Notes: generated from the letters alone by a model not told the origin. A DNA stretch of 39,631 nucleotides from an uncultured Colwellia sp. (GCA_913061475.1 CAJXUN010000042.1:1-39631), one strand, 5' to 3'. Positions 18,295-29,948 are shown, counted from the stretch's first letter. Program-made: numbers and translations.

Positions 18295-19794
18295 TTATGA
18301 GTTACTAGAGTCGTTAACTATATTGAGTTCAGCCCAAATATCGTCGACATGATCTTTAACCTCTCGGGTCATTTCGATCGGTTCACCCCATTCTCTATTC
18401 GTTTCACCAGGCCATTTATTGGTCGCGTCTAAACCCATTTTTGAACCAAGCCCTGACACCGGAGAAGCAAAATCTAGATAATCTATTGGCGTATTTTCAA
18501 TTAACACCGTATCACGACTTGGATCCATGCGCGTGGTCATTGCCCAAATCACATCTTGCCAATCTCTAGCATTAATATCGTCGTCACAGACAATAACAAA
18601 CTTGGTATACATAAACTGACGCAAGAACGACCAAACGCCCATCATGACACGCTTAGCATGGCCAGCATATTGCTTTTTAATCGTGACAACTGCTAAGCGA
18701 TACGAGCAACCTTCAGGTGGCAAGTAAAAGTCTTGAATCTCAGGAAACTGTTTTTGTAAAATCGGTACAAATACTTCATTAAGCGCGACACCAAGTATTG
18801 CTGGTTCATCTGGTGGGCGGCCGGTATATGTACTGTGGTAAATAGGATCTTTTCTATGGGTAATATGGGTAACAGTAAATACGGGGAAGTCATCAACTTC
18901 ATTGTAATAACCAGTATGATCACCATAAGGCCCTTCAGGTGCTACTTCATCGGGATCAATATAACCTTCTAAAACGATTTCAGCTGTCGCTGGCACTTCT
19001 AAATCATTACTTAGGCACTTAGCAACTTCAGTTTTACTGCCACGTAAAAGCCCAGCAAAAGCATATTCAGAAAGCGTATCAGGTACCGGAGTAACCGCAC
19101 CTAAAATAGTTGCTGGGTCGGCACCTAAAGCAACGGCAACAGGATATTTTTCACCTGGAAAGGCCTTTTTAAACTCTTGAAAATCTAGTGCGCCACCTCG
19201 GTGAGATAACCAACGCATAATCACTTTATTACGCCCTAACAACTGATTGCGATAAATACCTAAATTCTGTCGTTCTTTATGCGGCCCTTTAGTAACAGTT
19301 AAGCCCCAAGTTATCAGGGGAGCAACATCTCCAGGCCAACACTGTTGAATGGGTAGTTTGGTCAAATCAACCGCATCACCTTCAAGCACTACTTGCTGAC
19401 ATTGCGGTTTTCTAATCACCTTAACCGGCATGTTCAACACTTGCTTATATAAGGGTATTTTATCCATAGCATCGCGCAAGCTTTTAGGTGGTTCAGGCTC
19501 TTTCAGCGCTGCCAATAACTTGCCGACATCGCGCAGTGCGCTAACCTTGTCTTGCCCCATTGCTAAAGCAACCCGATCCGGCGTGCCAAATAAATTGGTC
19601 AATACCGGCATACCGTGTGGCTTACCATTTTCATCTGTCGGATTTTCAAATAGTAATGCTGGACCGCCCTGACGTAAGGTTCGATCACTGATTTCTGTCA
19701 TGGTTAGATTCGTTGAAATTGGCTGGCTGATACGCTTCAATTGCCCCAATTTTTCTAGTTGATCAATAAAATCTCTTAAATCACTATATTTCAT
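18295..19794 (-). CDS. ubiD: 4-hydroxy-3-polyprenylbenzoate decarboxylase UbiD
   Basis: This prenylated-FMN-dependent decarboxylase of ubiquinone synthesis has 499 residues, against 497 in E. coli. Family segments seen: [73 protein letters not shown] and [11 protein letters not shown]. The ATG at 19794 is chosen because it matches the E. coli N-terminus (MKYNDLRDF). The frame stays open to 19869, inside the upstream solute-binding gene, with other possible starts at 19824 and 19869; none has a good ribosome site. It probably forms a unit with fre downstream. Confidence 0.96.
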   Translation of the reverse strand: MKYSDLRDFIDQLEKLGQLKRISQPISTNLTMTEISDRTLRQGGPALLFENPTDENGKPHGMPVLTNLFGTPDRVALAMGQDKVSALRDVGKLLAALKEPEPPKSLRDAMDKIPLYKQVLNMPVKVIRKPQCQQVVLEGDAVDLTKLPIQQCWPGDVAPLITWGLTVTKGPHKERQNLGIYRNQLLGRNKVIMRWLSHRGGALDFQEFKKAFPGEKYPVAVALGADPATILGAVTPVPDTLSEYAFAGLLRGSKTEVAKCLSNDLEVPATAEIVLEGYIDPDEVAPEGPYGDHTGYYNEVDDFPVFTVTHITHRKDPIYHSTYTGRPPDEPAILGVALNEVFVPILQKQFPEIQDFYLPPEGCSYRLAVVTIKKQYAGHAKRVMMGVWSFLRQFMYTKFVIVCDDDINARDWQDVIWAMTTRMDPSRDTVLIENTPIDYLDFASPVSGLGSKMGLDATNKWPGETNREWGEPIEMTREVKDHVDDIWAELNIVNDSSNS

Positions 19795-19849
19795 ATTAGA
19801 ATTTGACGAAAAATTTGCAGACATTATAACGGTAGATAGGCAAAAATCC

Positions 19850-20599
19850 CTAATTGATGCCGATATCATGTGAATTATTTCGTTTTTTCATAACTTTCGT
19901 ATAACCAGCTCGTATCTTTTCAACTAATACATCATCCGTTAACTGACTAAATGCGATATATAGTTCAATAGATGAAATATCTAATTTATAAAGTGGTTTT
20001 AAATTATGGCAATTAAATGCATCTTGCATGCAAATTGCTTGAAAACTTGATTTATTAGCCGGAAATAAGTCAATTCTATTTTGCTCAAACAATAAAAAAT
20101 TTTGCCTTCCTTGCACAACAGTGGTTAATTTATTAAAGCCATTCACTTGCAAGTATTGGTATACAGCGCTGTCTCGAACCGTACCTATTTCATATTGCTT
20201 GAGATCTTCTAATGAGGTTTGCAGGTTAATCTCGCTATCAACCGCACCATATAAATAATAGTCCAAAGCCGTGATCTTGCCGACCCATTTAAATGCGTTT
20301 AATCTTGCTGTTGTTTTTGCCAAAGAGTAAATCAAAATATTGGGTTCAGTTAGCGCTAACTGATATGCCCGCGCCCATGGCAATACTTCAATGTTGTATG
20401 TCACGCCTGCAGCTAATAATACTTGTTCAACTAAGTTTGTCGCCGGTCCTGTAACCTTGCCATTTTCAAGATATTGCAACGGGAAGGTATCTTCAGTGAC
20501 AACTTTTATATTAATAACGTCTTGCTTATCTTGTTGTTCATTGCCACAAGCAGCACTGCTCACTAACATCAACAAAAAAACCATCGAAAAACAACGCAT
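19850..20599 (-). CDS. Orphan periplasmic solute-binding protein (family 3-like)
   Basis: A 249-residue exported protein with an N-terminal hydrophobic signal ([18 protein letters not shown]). Cys18 in SAAC could be a lipobox, though Ser at -3 is unusual, so plain signal-peptidase cleavage is an alternative. The body resembles the SBP_bac_3 (amino-acid binding) family: [29 protein letters not shown] near the start, and [25 protein letters not shown], a pattern seen in many stand-alone Alteromonadales family-3 binding proteins. No permease or ATPase gene is nearby, so it may be a sensor-type or scavenging protein rather than part of a transporter; ligand unknown. The start has a good GAGGGAAG site. 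ubiD begins 55 bases downstream. Confidence 0.78.
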   Translation of the reverse strand: MRCFSMVFLLMLVSSAACGNEQQDKQDVINIKVVTEDTFPLQYLENGKVTGPATNLVEQVLLAAGVTYNIEVLPWARAYQLALTEPNILIYSLAKTTARLNAFKWVGKITALDYYLYGAVDSEINLQTSLEDLKQYEIGTVRDSAVYQYLQVNGFNKLTTVVQGRQNFLLFEQNRIDLFPANKSSFQAICMQDAFNCHNLKPLYKLDISSIELYIAFSQLTDDVLVEKIRAGYTKVMKKRNNSHDIGIN

Positions 20600-20983
20600 T
20601 TACTTCCCTCTCAACAGCTCAATTTTTCATCATAAATTTGAAAAATGCGCATACTACACTATTAATAAACCTTTGTCGTATAAATTACATACAGCAATAA
20701 TCAATAAGTTTGCTTAATTAAGTTAAGGCTTAAAGATTTTTATCGAGTGATGGGCGCCAAAATAGCGTGTAATAAAGAAAAGCTTAGCATTAATATCATT
20801 TTTAGCCATAAGATCATCATGGCAAATCACTACAGACGTTATAAATTTTGATGACAATAATTCAATATAAAACAAGTAAAATAGCCGGCTATATTAAGTC
20901 AGGAGGAAAATACAGTAACCTGTAACGTTGTGAGAACACTTAGATAAACTGAATATAAAAACTAATAATTTTATTTTTAATAT
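20600..20983. other. Intergenic region without a recognised gene
   Basis: About 380 AT-rich bases between the start of the solute-binding gene and the rho terminator; the promoter of the solute-binding gene must lie in its left part. A 12-base palindrome ATAGCCGGCTAT lies at 20881-20892. A perfect AGGAGG at 20901-20906 has no ATG at a useful distance. The longest plus-strand reading frame from an ATG (20750-20851, 33 codons) has no ribosome site and no recognisable sequence. No RNA gene is recognised. Confidence 0.4.
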
Positions 20984-21006
20984 AAAAAAGCCAGCTAACG
21001 CTGGCT
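20984..21006 (-). terminator. Rho-independent terminator of rho
   Basis: AGCCAGC (20989-20995) and GCTGGCT (21000-21006) form a stem with loop TAAC. On the minus strand it is followed by a T run, about 25 bases after the rho stop. Confidence 0.85.
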
Positions 21007-21030
21007 GTTTTAATTAATATTTGTCTTGCG

Positions 21031-22290
21031 TTACTGACGTTTCATTGAATCAAAAAATTCATCATTGGTTTTGGTCATCGCCAATTTATCAATCATGAAT
21101 TCCATGGCATCAATCTCAGCCATTTCATGAACGATTTTACGTAAAATCCACATTTTTTGTAATTCATCAGGCTTAGTTAATAGCTCTTCGCGACGCGTAC
21201 CACTGCGGTTAAAGTGAATAGCAGGGAAAACACGCTTTTCTGAAATTTTACGCGAAAGGTGTAATTCCATATTACCCGTGCCTTTAAATTCTTCGTAGAT
21301 AACTTCATCCATTTTAGAACCTGTTTCTACCAAGGCTGTCGCAATAATCGTAAGGCTACCACCTTCTTCAATGTTACGTGCTGCACCAAAGAAGCGTTTA
21401 GGACGATGTAGGGCATTGGCATCAACACCACCCGTTAATATTTTGCCTGATGATGGAATAACCGTATTGTAAGCACGTGCTAAACGAGTAATTGAATCAA
21501 GTAAGATGACAACATCTTTTTTATGTTCAACCAAGCGTTTTGCTTTTTCAATGACCATTTCAGCCACTTGAACATGACGGTTTGCTGGCTCATCAAAGGT
21601 TGAAGCAATAACTTCACCTTTTACTAGGCGACGCATTTCAGTTACTTCTTCAGGACGCTCATCAATCAACAATACCATCAATTCAGCGTCAGGGTGGTTA
21701 TGGGCAATACTTTGAGCAATATTCTGTAGTAATAAAGTTTTACCGGCTTTTGGCGGTGCCACAATTAAACCACGTTGTCCTTTACCAATCGGTGACGCTA
21801 AATCTAAAACACGCGCGGTAATATCTTCAGTTGAACCATTACCACGTTCCATGATCATGCGATCTGTTGGATGAATCGGTGTTAAGTTTTCAAAAAGGAT
21901 TTTATTGCGGGAGTTTTCAGGGCGGTCAAAGTTAACTTCATTTACTTTCAGGAGAGCAAAATAACGCTCACCGTCTTTTGGTGGACGAATTTTACCGGCG
22001 ATAGTATCACCGGTACGCATACTAAATCGGCGTATTTGGCTCGGAGATACATAAATATCATCAGGGCCAGCTAAATAGGAAGAATCTGCCGATCGTAAGA
22101 AACCAAAGCCGTCTTGTAAAATTTCTAAAACACCGCTACCAAAAATGTCTTCACCACTTTTAGCGTGCGCTTTTAAAATAGCAAAAATAATGTCTTGTTT
22201 ACGGTTACGAGCCAAATGCTCCAATTTCATTGTTTCCGCGAGTTTGACTAGCTCGCTGATAGACTTTTCTTTAAGTTCGTTAAGATTCAT
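21031..22290 (-). CDS. rho: Transcription termination factor Rho
   Basis: This hexameric RNA-dependent ATPase and helicase has 419 residues, the same as E. coli. Seen: the N-terminal helical region ([19 protein letters not shown]), the cold-shock-like RNA-binding domain with GFGFLRS (61-67), Walker A PPKAGKT (179-185) and the Q-loop/R-loop segments further on. The spacing is nearly identical to the E. coli protein. No Shine-Dalgarno sequence is visible; the bases before the ATG are C-rich on the coding strand. A leader of about 190 bases separates it from trxA upstream, which fits the autogenous attenuation known for rho in E. coli, although no specific element was identified. Confidence 0.98.
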   Translation of the reverse strand: MNLNELKEKSISELVKLAETMKLEHLARNRKQDIIFAILKAHAKSGEDIFGSGVLEILQDGFGFLRSADSSYLAGPDDIYVSPSQIRRFSMRTGDTIAGKIRPPKDGERYFALLKVNEVNFDRPENSRNKILFENLTPIHPTDRMIMERGNGSTEDITARVLDLASPIGKGQRGLIVAPPKAGKTLLLQNIAQSIAHNHPDAELMVLLIDERPEEVTEMRRLVKGEVIASTFDEPANRHVQVAEMVIEKAKRLVEHKKDVVILLDSITRLARAYNTVIPSSGKILTGGVDANALHRPKRFFGAARNIEEGGSLTIIATALVETGSKMDEVIYEEFKGTGNMELHLSRKISEKRVFPAIHFNRSGTRREELLTKPDELQKMWILRKIVHEMAEIDAMEFMIDKLAMTKTNDEFFDSMKRQ

Positions 22291-22451
22291 AGTGGGGGTT
22301 TCTTAGACTATTTAGGTTGTTATGCTGTGCCGTTTGGCAATTTAGGATGTTTGAATATGATATTTGAAATGTTATTTTTGTTCGAATGTTAAATTTAGCA
22401 CTAAAAACAAAACAGGTAAAGGATCACCTGCTTGATCTTTCGCTAAAAAGC

Positions 22452-22478
22452 AAAAAGGCCCAAAATATGGGCCTTTTT
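22452..22478. terminator. Rho-independent terminator of trxA
   Basis: AAAAAGGCCC (22452-22461) and GGGCCTTTTT (22469-22478) form a 10-bp stem with a short A/T loop, starting directly after the trxA stop. T runs on both strands make it bidirectional in form, but only trxA (minus) reads into it. Confidence 0.88.
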
Positions 22479-22805
22479 TTATAAATTGTTATCAATAAAC
22501 TCTTTTAATTGAGTTTTTGATAATGCGCCGACTTTCGTGTCAGCAACAGCGCCATCTTTAAATAGCAACAGCGTAGGGATACCACGAATGCCATATTTAG
22601 GTGGGGTGTTAGCGTTTTGATCTATATTTAATTTGCCAATAGTTACTTTACCAGCATATTCTTCAGCTACGTCGTTTAACAACGGCGCGATCATTTTACA
22701 TGGTCCACACCATTCAGCCCAGAAATCAACTAGAACAAGACCCGATGCTTTTATTACATCAGTGTCAAAACTATCATCAGTCAACTGAACAATTTTATCG
22801 CTCAT
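22479..22805 (-). CDS. trxA: Thioredoxin 1
   Basis: A 108-residue cytoplasmic thiol-disulfide reductant with active site WCGPC (32-36, Cys33 and Cys36), buried Asp27, and the cis-proline segment [11 protein letters not shown]. Length and sequence match E. coli TrxA. TGGAGAT lies before the ATG. It stands upstream of rho and divergent from rhlB, the same arrangement as in E. coli. A terminator right after the stop should make it mostly monocistronic. Confidence 0.98.
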   Translation of the reverse strand: MSDKIVQLTDDSFDTDVIKASGLVLVDFWAEWCGPCKMIAPLLNDVAEEYAGKVTIGKLNIDQNANTPPKYGIRGIPTLLLFKDGAVADTKVGALSKTQLKEFIDNNL

Positions 22806-22993
22806 TTAAATCTCCATTAAAGGTGGCCTATCGCCAATTGGTTAAGATTATACCTTCATCACAATTAATTACCAACAATCATATATAACAGTTATTAGTA
22901 ATATAAATCAAAATCAACTAATGCCATCAATTTATTGGTCGCTTTTATGTGAATCTAATTTTTATTAATAGCGTAACCTGTTAAGCTAGCGGT

Positions 22994-24259
22994 ATGAAAA
23001 AAACACACTTAACAGAAATAAAGTTCTCGGAACTTAAGCTCGAGCCAACCGTTGTTACTGGCCTCGAATCTATGGGCTTTGAATATTGTACTGAAATTCA
23101 AGCAAAGTCTCTCCCTATACTCATGACAGGCAAAGATATTGCCGGTCAAGCACAAACAGGCGAAGGTAAGACTATTGCCTTTTTAGCTGCAACATTTCAT
23201 CATTTATTACAGAAAAAAGATGTTAGCCACAATCAACCACGTGCCTTAATTATGGCGCCAACACGTGAGCTTGCAATCCAAATTCATCGCGATGCCATTG
23301 AAATGGCAAAAAGTACCGGATTACGCCTTGGTGTTGTATATGGTGGCGAAGGCTATGAAAGTCAACGCCAAGAACTTGAACAAGGTGTTGATATTTTGAT
23401 CGGCACTTGTGGTCGCTTACTTGATTACTTGAAACAAGGCATTTACAACCTCAGTAATATTGAAGTTGTGGTACTTGATGAAGCCGATCGTATGTTCGAT
23501 TTAGGCTTTATTAAAGATATTCGTTATATGTTTGGAAAAATGCCAGCGGCGACATCACGTTTAAGCATGCTATTTTCGGCAACTTTATCATTTCGTGTCA
23601 AAGAATTAGCTTTTGAACACATGAATGACCCGGATAGTGTTGAAGTTGCACCCGATCAGAAAACCAACATTCGTATTTCAGAAGAATTATTTTATCCTTC
23701 TAACGAAGATAAAATGTGCTTATTACAAACGCTGATTGAAGAAGACTGGCCTGATAAAGCGATTATTTTTGCTAACACCAAGCATGTTTGTGAAAAAATA
23801 CATGCTCACCTTGAAGCTGATAATATTCGTGTTGGTATGCTCACGGGTGACGTAATTCAAAAGAAACGTTTGAAAATTTTGGAGCAATTTACTGAAGGGC
23901 AATTAGATGTACTAGTTGCTACCGACGTTGCTGCTCGTGGTTTACATATTCCAGCCGTTACGCATGTTTTTAACTACGATTTACCTGATGATTGTGAAGA
24001 TTACGTTCATCGTATTGGTCGTACAGGTCGAGCGGGTGCTACTGGCCATGCTATTAGTTTAGCGTGCGAGCAATATGTCTTTAATTTGCCCGCCATTGAA
24101 AGCTATATTGAACATGAATTGCCGGTAAGTAAATATGATCATGAAGCACTGTTAACCGACTTACCTAGACCTAAGCCACGTCAACGTCGTCATAAGCCAC
24201 ACAATGGCGGTCAAAATCGTAGTCGCAGTGCCGGTAGTAGGCCACAAAGGAATAGCTAG
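22994..24259 (+). CDS. rhlB: ATP-dependent RNA helicase RhlB
   Basis: This DEAD-box helicase of 421 residues corresponds to the RNA degradosome helicase RhlB that works with RNase E. Seen: Q-motif region ([13 protein letters not shown]), Walker A AQTGEGKT (53-60), PTRELA (89-94), DEAD (162-165), the SAT motif in FSATLS, and [10 protein letters not shown] in the C-terminal lobe. The tail (about 390-421) is basic and rich in Arg, His and Gln, typical of RhlB. The divergent partner is trxA and gppA follows after three bases, both as in E. coli, which supports RhlB over other DEAD-box paralogues. Confidence 0.96.
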   Translation: MKKTHLTEIKFSELKLEPTVVTGLESMGFEYCTEIQAKSLPILMTGKDIAGQAQTGEGKTIAFLAATFHHLLQKKDVSHNQPRALIMAPTRELAIQIHRDAIEMAKSTGLRLGVVYGGEGYESQRQELEQGVDILIGTCGRLLDYLKQGIYNLSNIEVVVLDEADRMFDLGFIKDIRYMFGKMPAATSRLSMLFSATLSFRVKELAFEHMNDPDSVEVAPDQKTNIRISEELFYPSNEDKMCLLQTLIEEDWPDKAIIFANTKHVCEKIHAHLEADNIRVGMLTGDVIQKKRLKILEQFTEGQLDVLVATDVAARGLHIPAVTHVFNYDLPDDCEDYVHRIGRTGRAGATGHAISLACEQYVFNLPAIESYIEHELPVSKYDHEALLTDLPRPKPRQRRHKPHNGGQNRSRSAGSRPQRNS

Positions 24260-24262
24260 TTA

Positions 24263-25765
24263 ATGACGACCACATCCATGGAGACTTCATCACCTCTGTA
24301 TGCTGTGGTCGATTTAGGCTCTAATAGCTTTCATATGCTTATCACTCGACAACTTGCCGATAGCGTGCAAGTCGTCGACCGAGTGAAACGTAAAGTCCGC
24401 CTTGCCGCAGGCTTGAATGAACAAAATATCCTATCTGAAGAAGCTATGGCAAAAGGTTTAGAGTGCTTAAGCTTTTTTGCCGAACGCTTGCAAGACATTC
24501 CCCAAGAAAATATTCGTATTGTCGCAACTGCTACCTTGAGATTAGCGCTAAACCGCGTAGACTTTATCGCCAAAGCAGACGTTATCTTAGGCCATAGTAT
24601 CAAGCTATTAAGTGGTATTTCTGAAGCAGAATATATTTATCTTGGTGTCGCTCATACCAGCTGGAGCGCAGAAAATCGTTTAGTTTTAGATATTGGTGGT
24701 GCCAGTACAGAGCTTATCGTTGGTCACGGTTTTACGGTAAAAAAAGCCTATAGCCTAAACATAGGTTGCGTCACCTATAATCAACAATATTTTCCTAATG
24801 GGACCCTGACAGCGAATAACTTTACACAAGCAATATCCGCTGCTGAACATGCTATTTCGGCAATAAAAGCAGAGTTTTGTGCAATAGGGTGGCAATGCGT
24901 TCTAGGTGGCTCCGGTACTATGCAGGCGTTAGCTGAAATCTTGCATTATCAACACAAACCCAGTGTACTAACACTAGAATTCCTCTCTCAAGTTAAAGTA
25001 AAATTACAAAGCTTTGATAATATAAGTAACATAAAAATCCCTGGTTTATCGCCAGAAAGAAGTCCGGTGATTGCTAGTGGTCTAGCAATTTTAATTGCGC
25101 TATTCCAACAGTTTTCTCTCAATGAACTGACACTGTCAAATGGCGCTCTGCGTGAAGGCTTGTTATATGAAATGCTACCTAATAGCCACACGATTAACAT
25201 TCGTCAACGTACGATAAGCGCCCTATCTCAGCGTTTTCATGTTGACCAACAACATGCTCAACGCATTAAACGGCAAATTAGCATTATTTTTGCGCAGCTT
25301 AAAACTGCTTGGGACTTACCGAACGACAATGCGTTAGATATATTGCTAGCTAGCGGCGACTTGCATGAAATAGGTTTGCTACTTGAATATAAATATCATC
25401 GACAGCACAGTGCTTATATTCTTACTCACGCTGATTTGGCTGGGTTTAATCAGTCTGATCGACAATTACTGGTTGCTTTTGTTAGCTTGTATAAGGGTAA
25501 TATTGATCCGATTCTTATTAAACAGCAATCTGCGATAGCTGCAGAAGATGCCTTGAAACTATTAATCATCCTGCGTTTGGCGTCGCTTTTATGCCGTCGA
25601 CGCAAAGATGATAAATTACCGAAATATCAGATATCAGCAAGCAATAAAACACTCAACTTATTTTTATCTACAACATGGTTAACGCAACATGCACTTATTG
25701 CTGATGAATTAAAGCAGGAGAGTCTGCAGCTAGCTCATTTAGGCTATAAATTAAGCGTGAATTAA
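24263..25765 (+). CDS. gppA: Guanosine pentaphosphatase/exopolyphosphatase GppA
   Basis: A 500-residue member of the Ppx/GppA family of the actin-like ATPase superfamily, which converts pppGpp to ppGpp and/or degrades polyphosphate. Seen: phosphate-1 motif DLGSNSFHM (17-25), phosphate-2 motif DIGGASTE (143-150), catalytic Glu121 in SGISEAEY, and a C-terminal HD-like helical domain. The neighbouring acidic residue common in the family (SGNEEAR or SGEEEAR) is Ser120 here. It follows rhlB after three bases with AAAGGA inside the rhlB end; the rhlB-gppA pair is conserved in E. coli and argues for GppA rather than Ppx, which normally pairs with ppk. Which substrate dominates cannot be read from sequence. 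Confidence 0.9.
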   Translation: MTTTSMETSSPLYAVVDLGSNSFHMLITRQLADSVQVVDRVKRKVRLAAGLNEQNILSEEAMAKGLECLSFFAERLQDIPQENIRIVATATLRLALNRVDFIAKADVILGHSIKLLSGISEAEYIYLGVAHTSWSAENRLVLDIGGASTELIVGHGFTVKKAYSLNIGCVTYNQQYFPNGTLTANNFTQAISAAEHAISAIKAEFCAIGWQCVLGGSGTMQALAEILHYQHKPSVLTLEFLSQVKVKLQSFDNISNIKIPGLSPERSPVIASGLAILIALFQQFSLNELTLSNGALREGLLYEMLPNSHTINIRQRTISALSQRFHVDQQHAQRIKRQISIIFAQLKTAWDLPNDNALDILLASGDLHEIGLLLEYKYHRQHSAYILTHADLAGFNQSDRQLLVAFVSLYKGNIDPILIKQQSAIAAEDALKLLIILRLASLLCRRRKDDKLPKYQISASNKTLNLFLSTTWLTQHALIADELKQESLQLAHLGYKLSVN

Positions 25766-25780
25766 AAGTGCAAATAATAA

Positions 25781-25802
25781 GGCCGTACGAGGTAGCACGG
25801 CC
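25781..25802. terminator. Hairpin between convergent gppA and hemB
   Basis: GGCCGT (25781-25786) pairs with ACGGCC (25797-25802) over a 10-base loop, in the 66-base gap between the two convergent stop codons. No good T run follows on either strand, so it is a weak terminator at best. Confidence 0.35.
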
Positions 25803-25831
25803 ATTCAATAATACTAATTTGCTATTACCTT

Positions 25832-26872
<1,041 letters not shown>

Positions 26873-26879
26873 TCATAAT

Positions 26880-28313
26880 TTAAATTTCGCTTAACAGACT
26901 TACTTGTACTTGATCTCGACCAGCCTGCTTAGCTTTATAAAGCGCTCTATCTGCACTGGCGAAAATAGCTTCTGGTGTCACATTTTTCTCTTGTTGGTAC
27001 GTTGTCACACCGCAACTCACGGTTAAATCAATAGCGAGTTCATCAGCAAAAATTTGTTGTTCACGCACGCTTTGACAAATTTCTTGCGCTAACGCTAGCG
27101 CACCTTTGTCATCTGTTTCAGGGAGAATTAAGCAGAACTCTTCACCACCATAGCGACAACCAACATCTGTACTACGACGCAATAACGATTTAATCATTTT
27201 CGCCACGGCGATAATGCACTGATCGCCGATTAAGTGGCCATAGTTATCATTGACCAGCTTAAAACGATCAATATCAATTAAAACAAGACTTAACGGCGTT
27301 AAATTACGGCGACTACGCCTAAACTCAGCCATGATTTTTTGATCGTAATAACGACGATTAAACAGCCCGGACAATTCATCTAGAGTATTTTTTTCTTTTA
27401 ACTCTTGATTAACAGCCTCTAGTTCTTGCAAGGCAATATTTAATTCTAGCGTTCGTTCTTGCACCCTGCTTTCCAACTGCTCTTGGCTTTCTTCCTGTAA
27501 TGCCAATAATTTTTGTTGTGCCAAATCGGATGCTTTCACACTAGCCACAACTTGTTGCTGGGATAGTTTTTCATCGCGTAAATGATAATAATATTTACGC
27601 CCCATTAAGTACGCAACCATCACCGCCATTAGCCAAAACGCTAGCATAGCTAGAAAATTCGTAGCCTCAGCAGAAAATAACCAATAGTTGAACAAGTAAG
27701 CGATAAAATTAAAGCTTAGCTGTACAACGAGCGTCAAAAGGAAAATAATCGATAAACGATTCTGAGGTATGTTTTTAGCGATATACAACAATACAATCAA
27801 ACCAATACTAGTCAGTACTTGTGCTAATAGCCTAGCAGCTGCGTAATCAAGCAGGTAACTCAATGGCACGGCAACAGCCATGATAAAAGACAAACGAAAC
27901 ATTAATTGATGGGAGCTTAATTGATATTTTTTTAAAGCAAAGAAATTAACCGTAAAACCAAAAAGAATGATATTAGATAAATAAGCGAATAGCACGCCTT
28001 CGGTTTTTAATAACTGATGATTATAGGTAAAAACACCAAGTAGTGAAAATCCGTTCAGCACCAAAATGTCTAATGATTTTATGGCAAAATAAAGCGTCAA
28101 AATTGCCATACTGTAACTGCGAAGGGCTCGCGCCCAAGCAAAACACATTAATAACAAAATCAAACTACTACCAATAAATAGAGCTTGTAAATCCAACTGG
28201 AATAGTAACGGCGATTTTTCCATCGTTATGCCATGCAAAGTTTGCGCCCATGCTGCTACTGGCATTAAAAATACACCCAAGAAAAAAACTATAACGCTAA
28301 ATACATTACCCAT
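26880..28313 (-). CDS. Membrane-bound diguanylate cyclase (7TM-type sensor with GGDEF)
   Basis: A 477-residue protein: signal-like N-terminus with possible cleavage after AWA (about residue 23), several transmembrane segments (about seven, residues 45-240) resembling the 7TMR-DISM type, a coiled-coil linker (about 245-310), and a GGDEF domain with signature RYGGEEF (GGEEF at 389-393). An RxxD inhibitory site (RSTD, 380-383) sits exactly five residues upstream, so it is likely an active, product-inhibited c-di-GMP synthase. No extracellular ligand domain is evident. The ATG at 28313 overlaps the tatD stop by eight bases; a GTG three codons earlier is an alternative. It lies 13-20 bases upstream of hemB and may be co-transcribed with the tat genes. 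Confidence 0.92.
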   Translation of the reverse strand: MGNVFSVIVFFLGVFLMPVAAWAQTLHGITMEKSPLLFQLDLQALFIGSSLILLLMCFAWARALRSYSMAILTLYFAIKSLDILVLNGFSLLGVFTYNHQLLKTEGVLFAYLSNIILFGFTVNFFALKKYQLSSHQLMFRLSFIMAVAVPLSYLLDYAAARLLAQVLTSIGLIVLLYIAKNIPQNRLSIIFLLTLVVQLSFNFIAYLFNYWLFSAEATNFLAMLAFWLMAVMVAYLMGRKYYYHLRDEKLSQQQVVASVKASDLAQQKLLALQEESQEQLESRVQERTLELNIALQELEAVNQELKEKNTLDELSGLFNRRYYDQKIMAEFRRSRRNLTPLSLVLIDIDRFKLVNDNYGHLIGDQCIIAVAKMIKSLLRRSTDVGCRYGGEEFCLILPETDDKGALALAQEICQSVREQQIFADELAIDLTVSCGVTTYQQEKNVTPEAIFASADRALYKAKQAGRDQVQVSLLSEI

Positions 28314-29100
28314 TGCTAGCACTTATATTAAAAACTTTTTCACTATTAAGGGTAGTTTGCTGAATCAATTCTTGCTCACTATAACCCATTAATTTCGCTA
28401 ATTCTGTGACAACATAAGGTAAATAACTTGGTTCGTTACGACTACTTTTGGGTTTTGGACGAATATTTCGTGGCGTCAAATATGGCGCATCAGTTTCAAT
28501 CATTAACCGTTCTAATGGGATATATTGCACAATATCACGCAGAGCTTGTCCACGACGTTCGTCACACACCCAGCCGGTAATACCGATATACATCCCCGCA
28601 TCGACACATTGTAGTAACTCATTTTTGTTACCCGTGAAACAATGTGAAACTAAAGCAGGAACACTATCGATATAAGGTGTTAAAATTTCAAACCAAGGCT
28701 GAAATGCATCTCGTTGATGTAAAAAGACGGGTAACTGTAACTGCTGTGCTAATTCAACTTGGCCTTCAAAGACCCGTTTTTGATTTTCAGGTGTAGAAAA
28801 ATTACGGTTAAAATCTAAACCACACTCGCCAATCGCTTTAACGCAGTCATTTTGTGCTAATGAATGTAATAATTCGAGATAGTTATTTTCCGCATGATCA
28901 GCGTCATGTGGATGTATACCGGCGGTACAATATAAATAATCAGGGTATTGCTGGCACTGTGCTATTGCTTGCTTACTTTCTACAATATTAGTCCCTGTCA
29001 CTAACATGGCGCTAATATTCGCCTGCTTAGCTCGCGCTAATACCTCTGAGCGGTCTTTATCAAAGCGCCCATTAGTCAAATTAACCCCAATATCAATCAA
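28306..29100 (-). CDS. tatD: TatD family metal-dependent deoxyribonuclease
   Basis: A TIM-barrel metal-dependent hydrolase of 264 residues; E. coli TatD is a 3'-5' exonuclease acting in DNA repair and is not needed for Tat export despite its name. Seen: N-terminus IDIGVNLT in place of the DxHxH of other family members, as in true TatD, then GIHPHDAD, AIGECGLDFNRNFST, HCFTG, GITGWVCDERRG and IETDAPYLTPR. The start must be TTG at 29100: an in-frame TAA lies two codons upstream and the N-terminus aligns with E. coli MFDIGVNL. It follows tatC on the same strand after 89 bases. Confidence 0.95.
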   Translation of the reverse strand: MIDIGVNLTNGRFDKDRSEVLARAKQANISAMLVTGTNIVESKQAIAQCQQYPDYLYCTAGIHPHDADHAENNYLELLHSLAQNDCVKAIGECGLDFNRNFSTPENQKRVFEGQVELAQQLQLPVFLHQRDAFQPWFEILTPYIDSVPALVSHCFTGNKNELLQCVDAGMYIGITGWVCDERRGQALRDIVQYIPLERLMIETDAPYLTPRNIRPKPKSSRNEPSYLPYVVTELAKLMGYSEQELIQQTTLNSEKVFNISASNG

Positions 29101-29189
29101 AAGTTAAACGGCCTATAGATATTCGGAATAAAATCAACATTTACCAACAGCAAAAAACAAATAAGCACGACAATATTTTATAGACATGT

Positions 29190-29948
29190 TCATGATTCAT
29201 CTTCCTTAGCCGCCGGTCCTTCATCTGCTCGATAATAAAGAGAAGCAATAATAATACCTACTTCAAATAGCAATAACATCGGCACTGCTAGCATAGTTTG
29301 AGAAATAATATCCGGTGGTGTTAACAGCATACCAACAACAAATGCACCGACAACGATATAAGGTCGTTTAGTACGTAAACTGTCTGGAGTTGTAACCCCT
29401 GTCCAACACATAAGTATAATGGCAATCGGAATTTCAAATGCTACGCCAAAGGCAAAAAACAGCTTTAAAACAAAATCCAAATAACTACTGATATCCGTTG
29501 CAATGGTTACACCATCTGGCGCTACAGAAGAAAAGAAGGCAAACACCACAGGAAAAACCACATAGTACGCAAAGGCAATACCACCATAAAAAAGTATCGT
29601 ACTACCAAACATTAACGGCGCAATTAAGCGTTTTTCGTTCTTATATAAGCCTGGTGCTATAAATGACCACAGCTGATACAAAATGTAAGGCATCGCGATA
29701 AATATAGAGATGACGATGGTAAGCTTAAACGGCGTAAAAAAAGGTGATGCTACGTCAGTAGCGATCATTTGCGTATCCGCAGGCATAACAGCCAATAGCG
29801 GTTGCGCAACATATTGATAGATATCCTGAGTAAAATAGATCAGCGAACAAAAAACCACGAGCACACCCAACACTGCATGTAATAAACGTGTTCTCAGTTC
29901 TAATAAATGATCAAATAAGGTGTAGTTTTGCTTAACAGTTGAACTCAT
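29190..29948 (-). CDS. tatC: Sec-independent protein translocase subunit TatC
   Basis: A six-helix inner-membrane protein of 252 residues, the receptor for twin-arginine signal peptides together with TatB. Typical segments: DHLLELRTRLLHAV at the N-terminus, ATDVASPFFTPFKLT, YQLWSFIAPGLYKNEKR, and RPYIVVGAFVVGMLLTPPD. A short acidic tail (EGPAAKEDES) ends it. The ATG overlaps the tatB stop by four bases (ATGA), so the two are translationally coupled. Confidence 0.98.
   Translation of the reverse strand: MSSTVKQNYTLFDHLLELRTRLLHAVLGVLVVFCSLIYFTQDIYQYVAQPLLAVMPADTQMIATDVASPFFTPFKLTIVISIFIAMPYILYQLWSFIAPGLYKNEKRLIAPLMFGSTILFYGGIAFAYYVVFPVVFAFFSSVAPDGVTIATDISSYLDFVLKLFFAFGVAFEIPIAIILMCWTGVTTPDSLRTKRPYIVVGAFVVGMLLTPPDIISQTMLAVPMLLLFEVGIIIASLYYRADEGPAAKEDES

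Noticed and set aside
20750-20851. 33-codon plus-strand reading frame between the solute-binding gene and rho
   Set aside because: No ribosome site, no recognisable sequence and a length easily reached by chance in AT-rich DNA.
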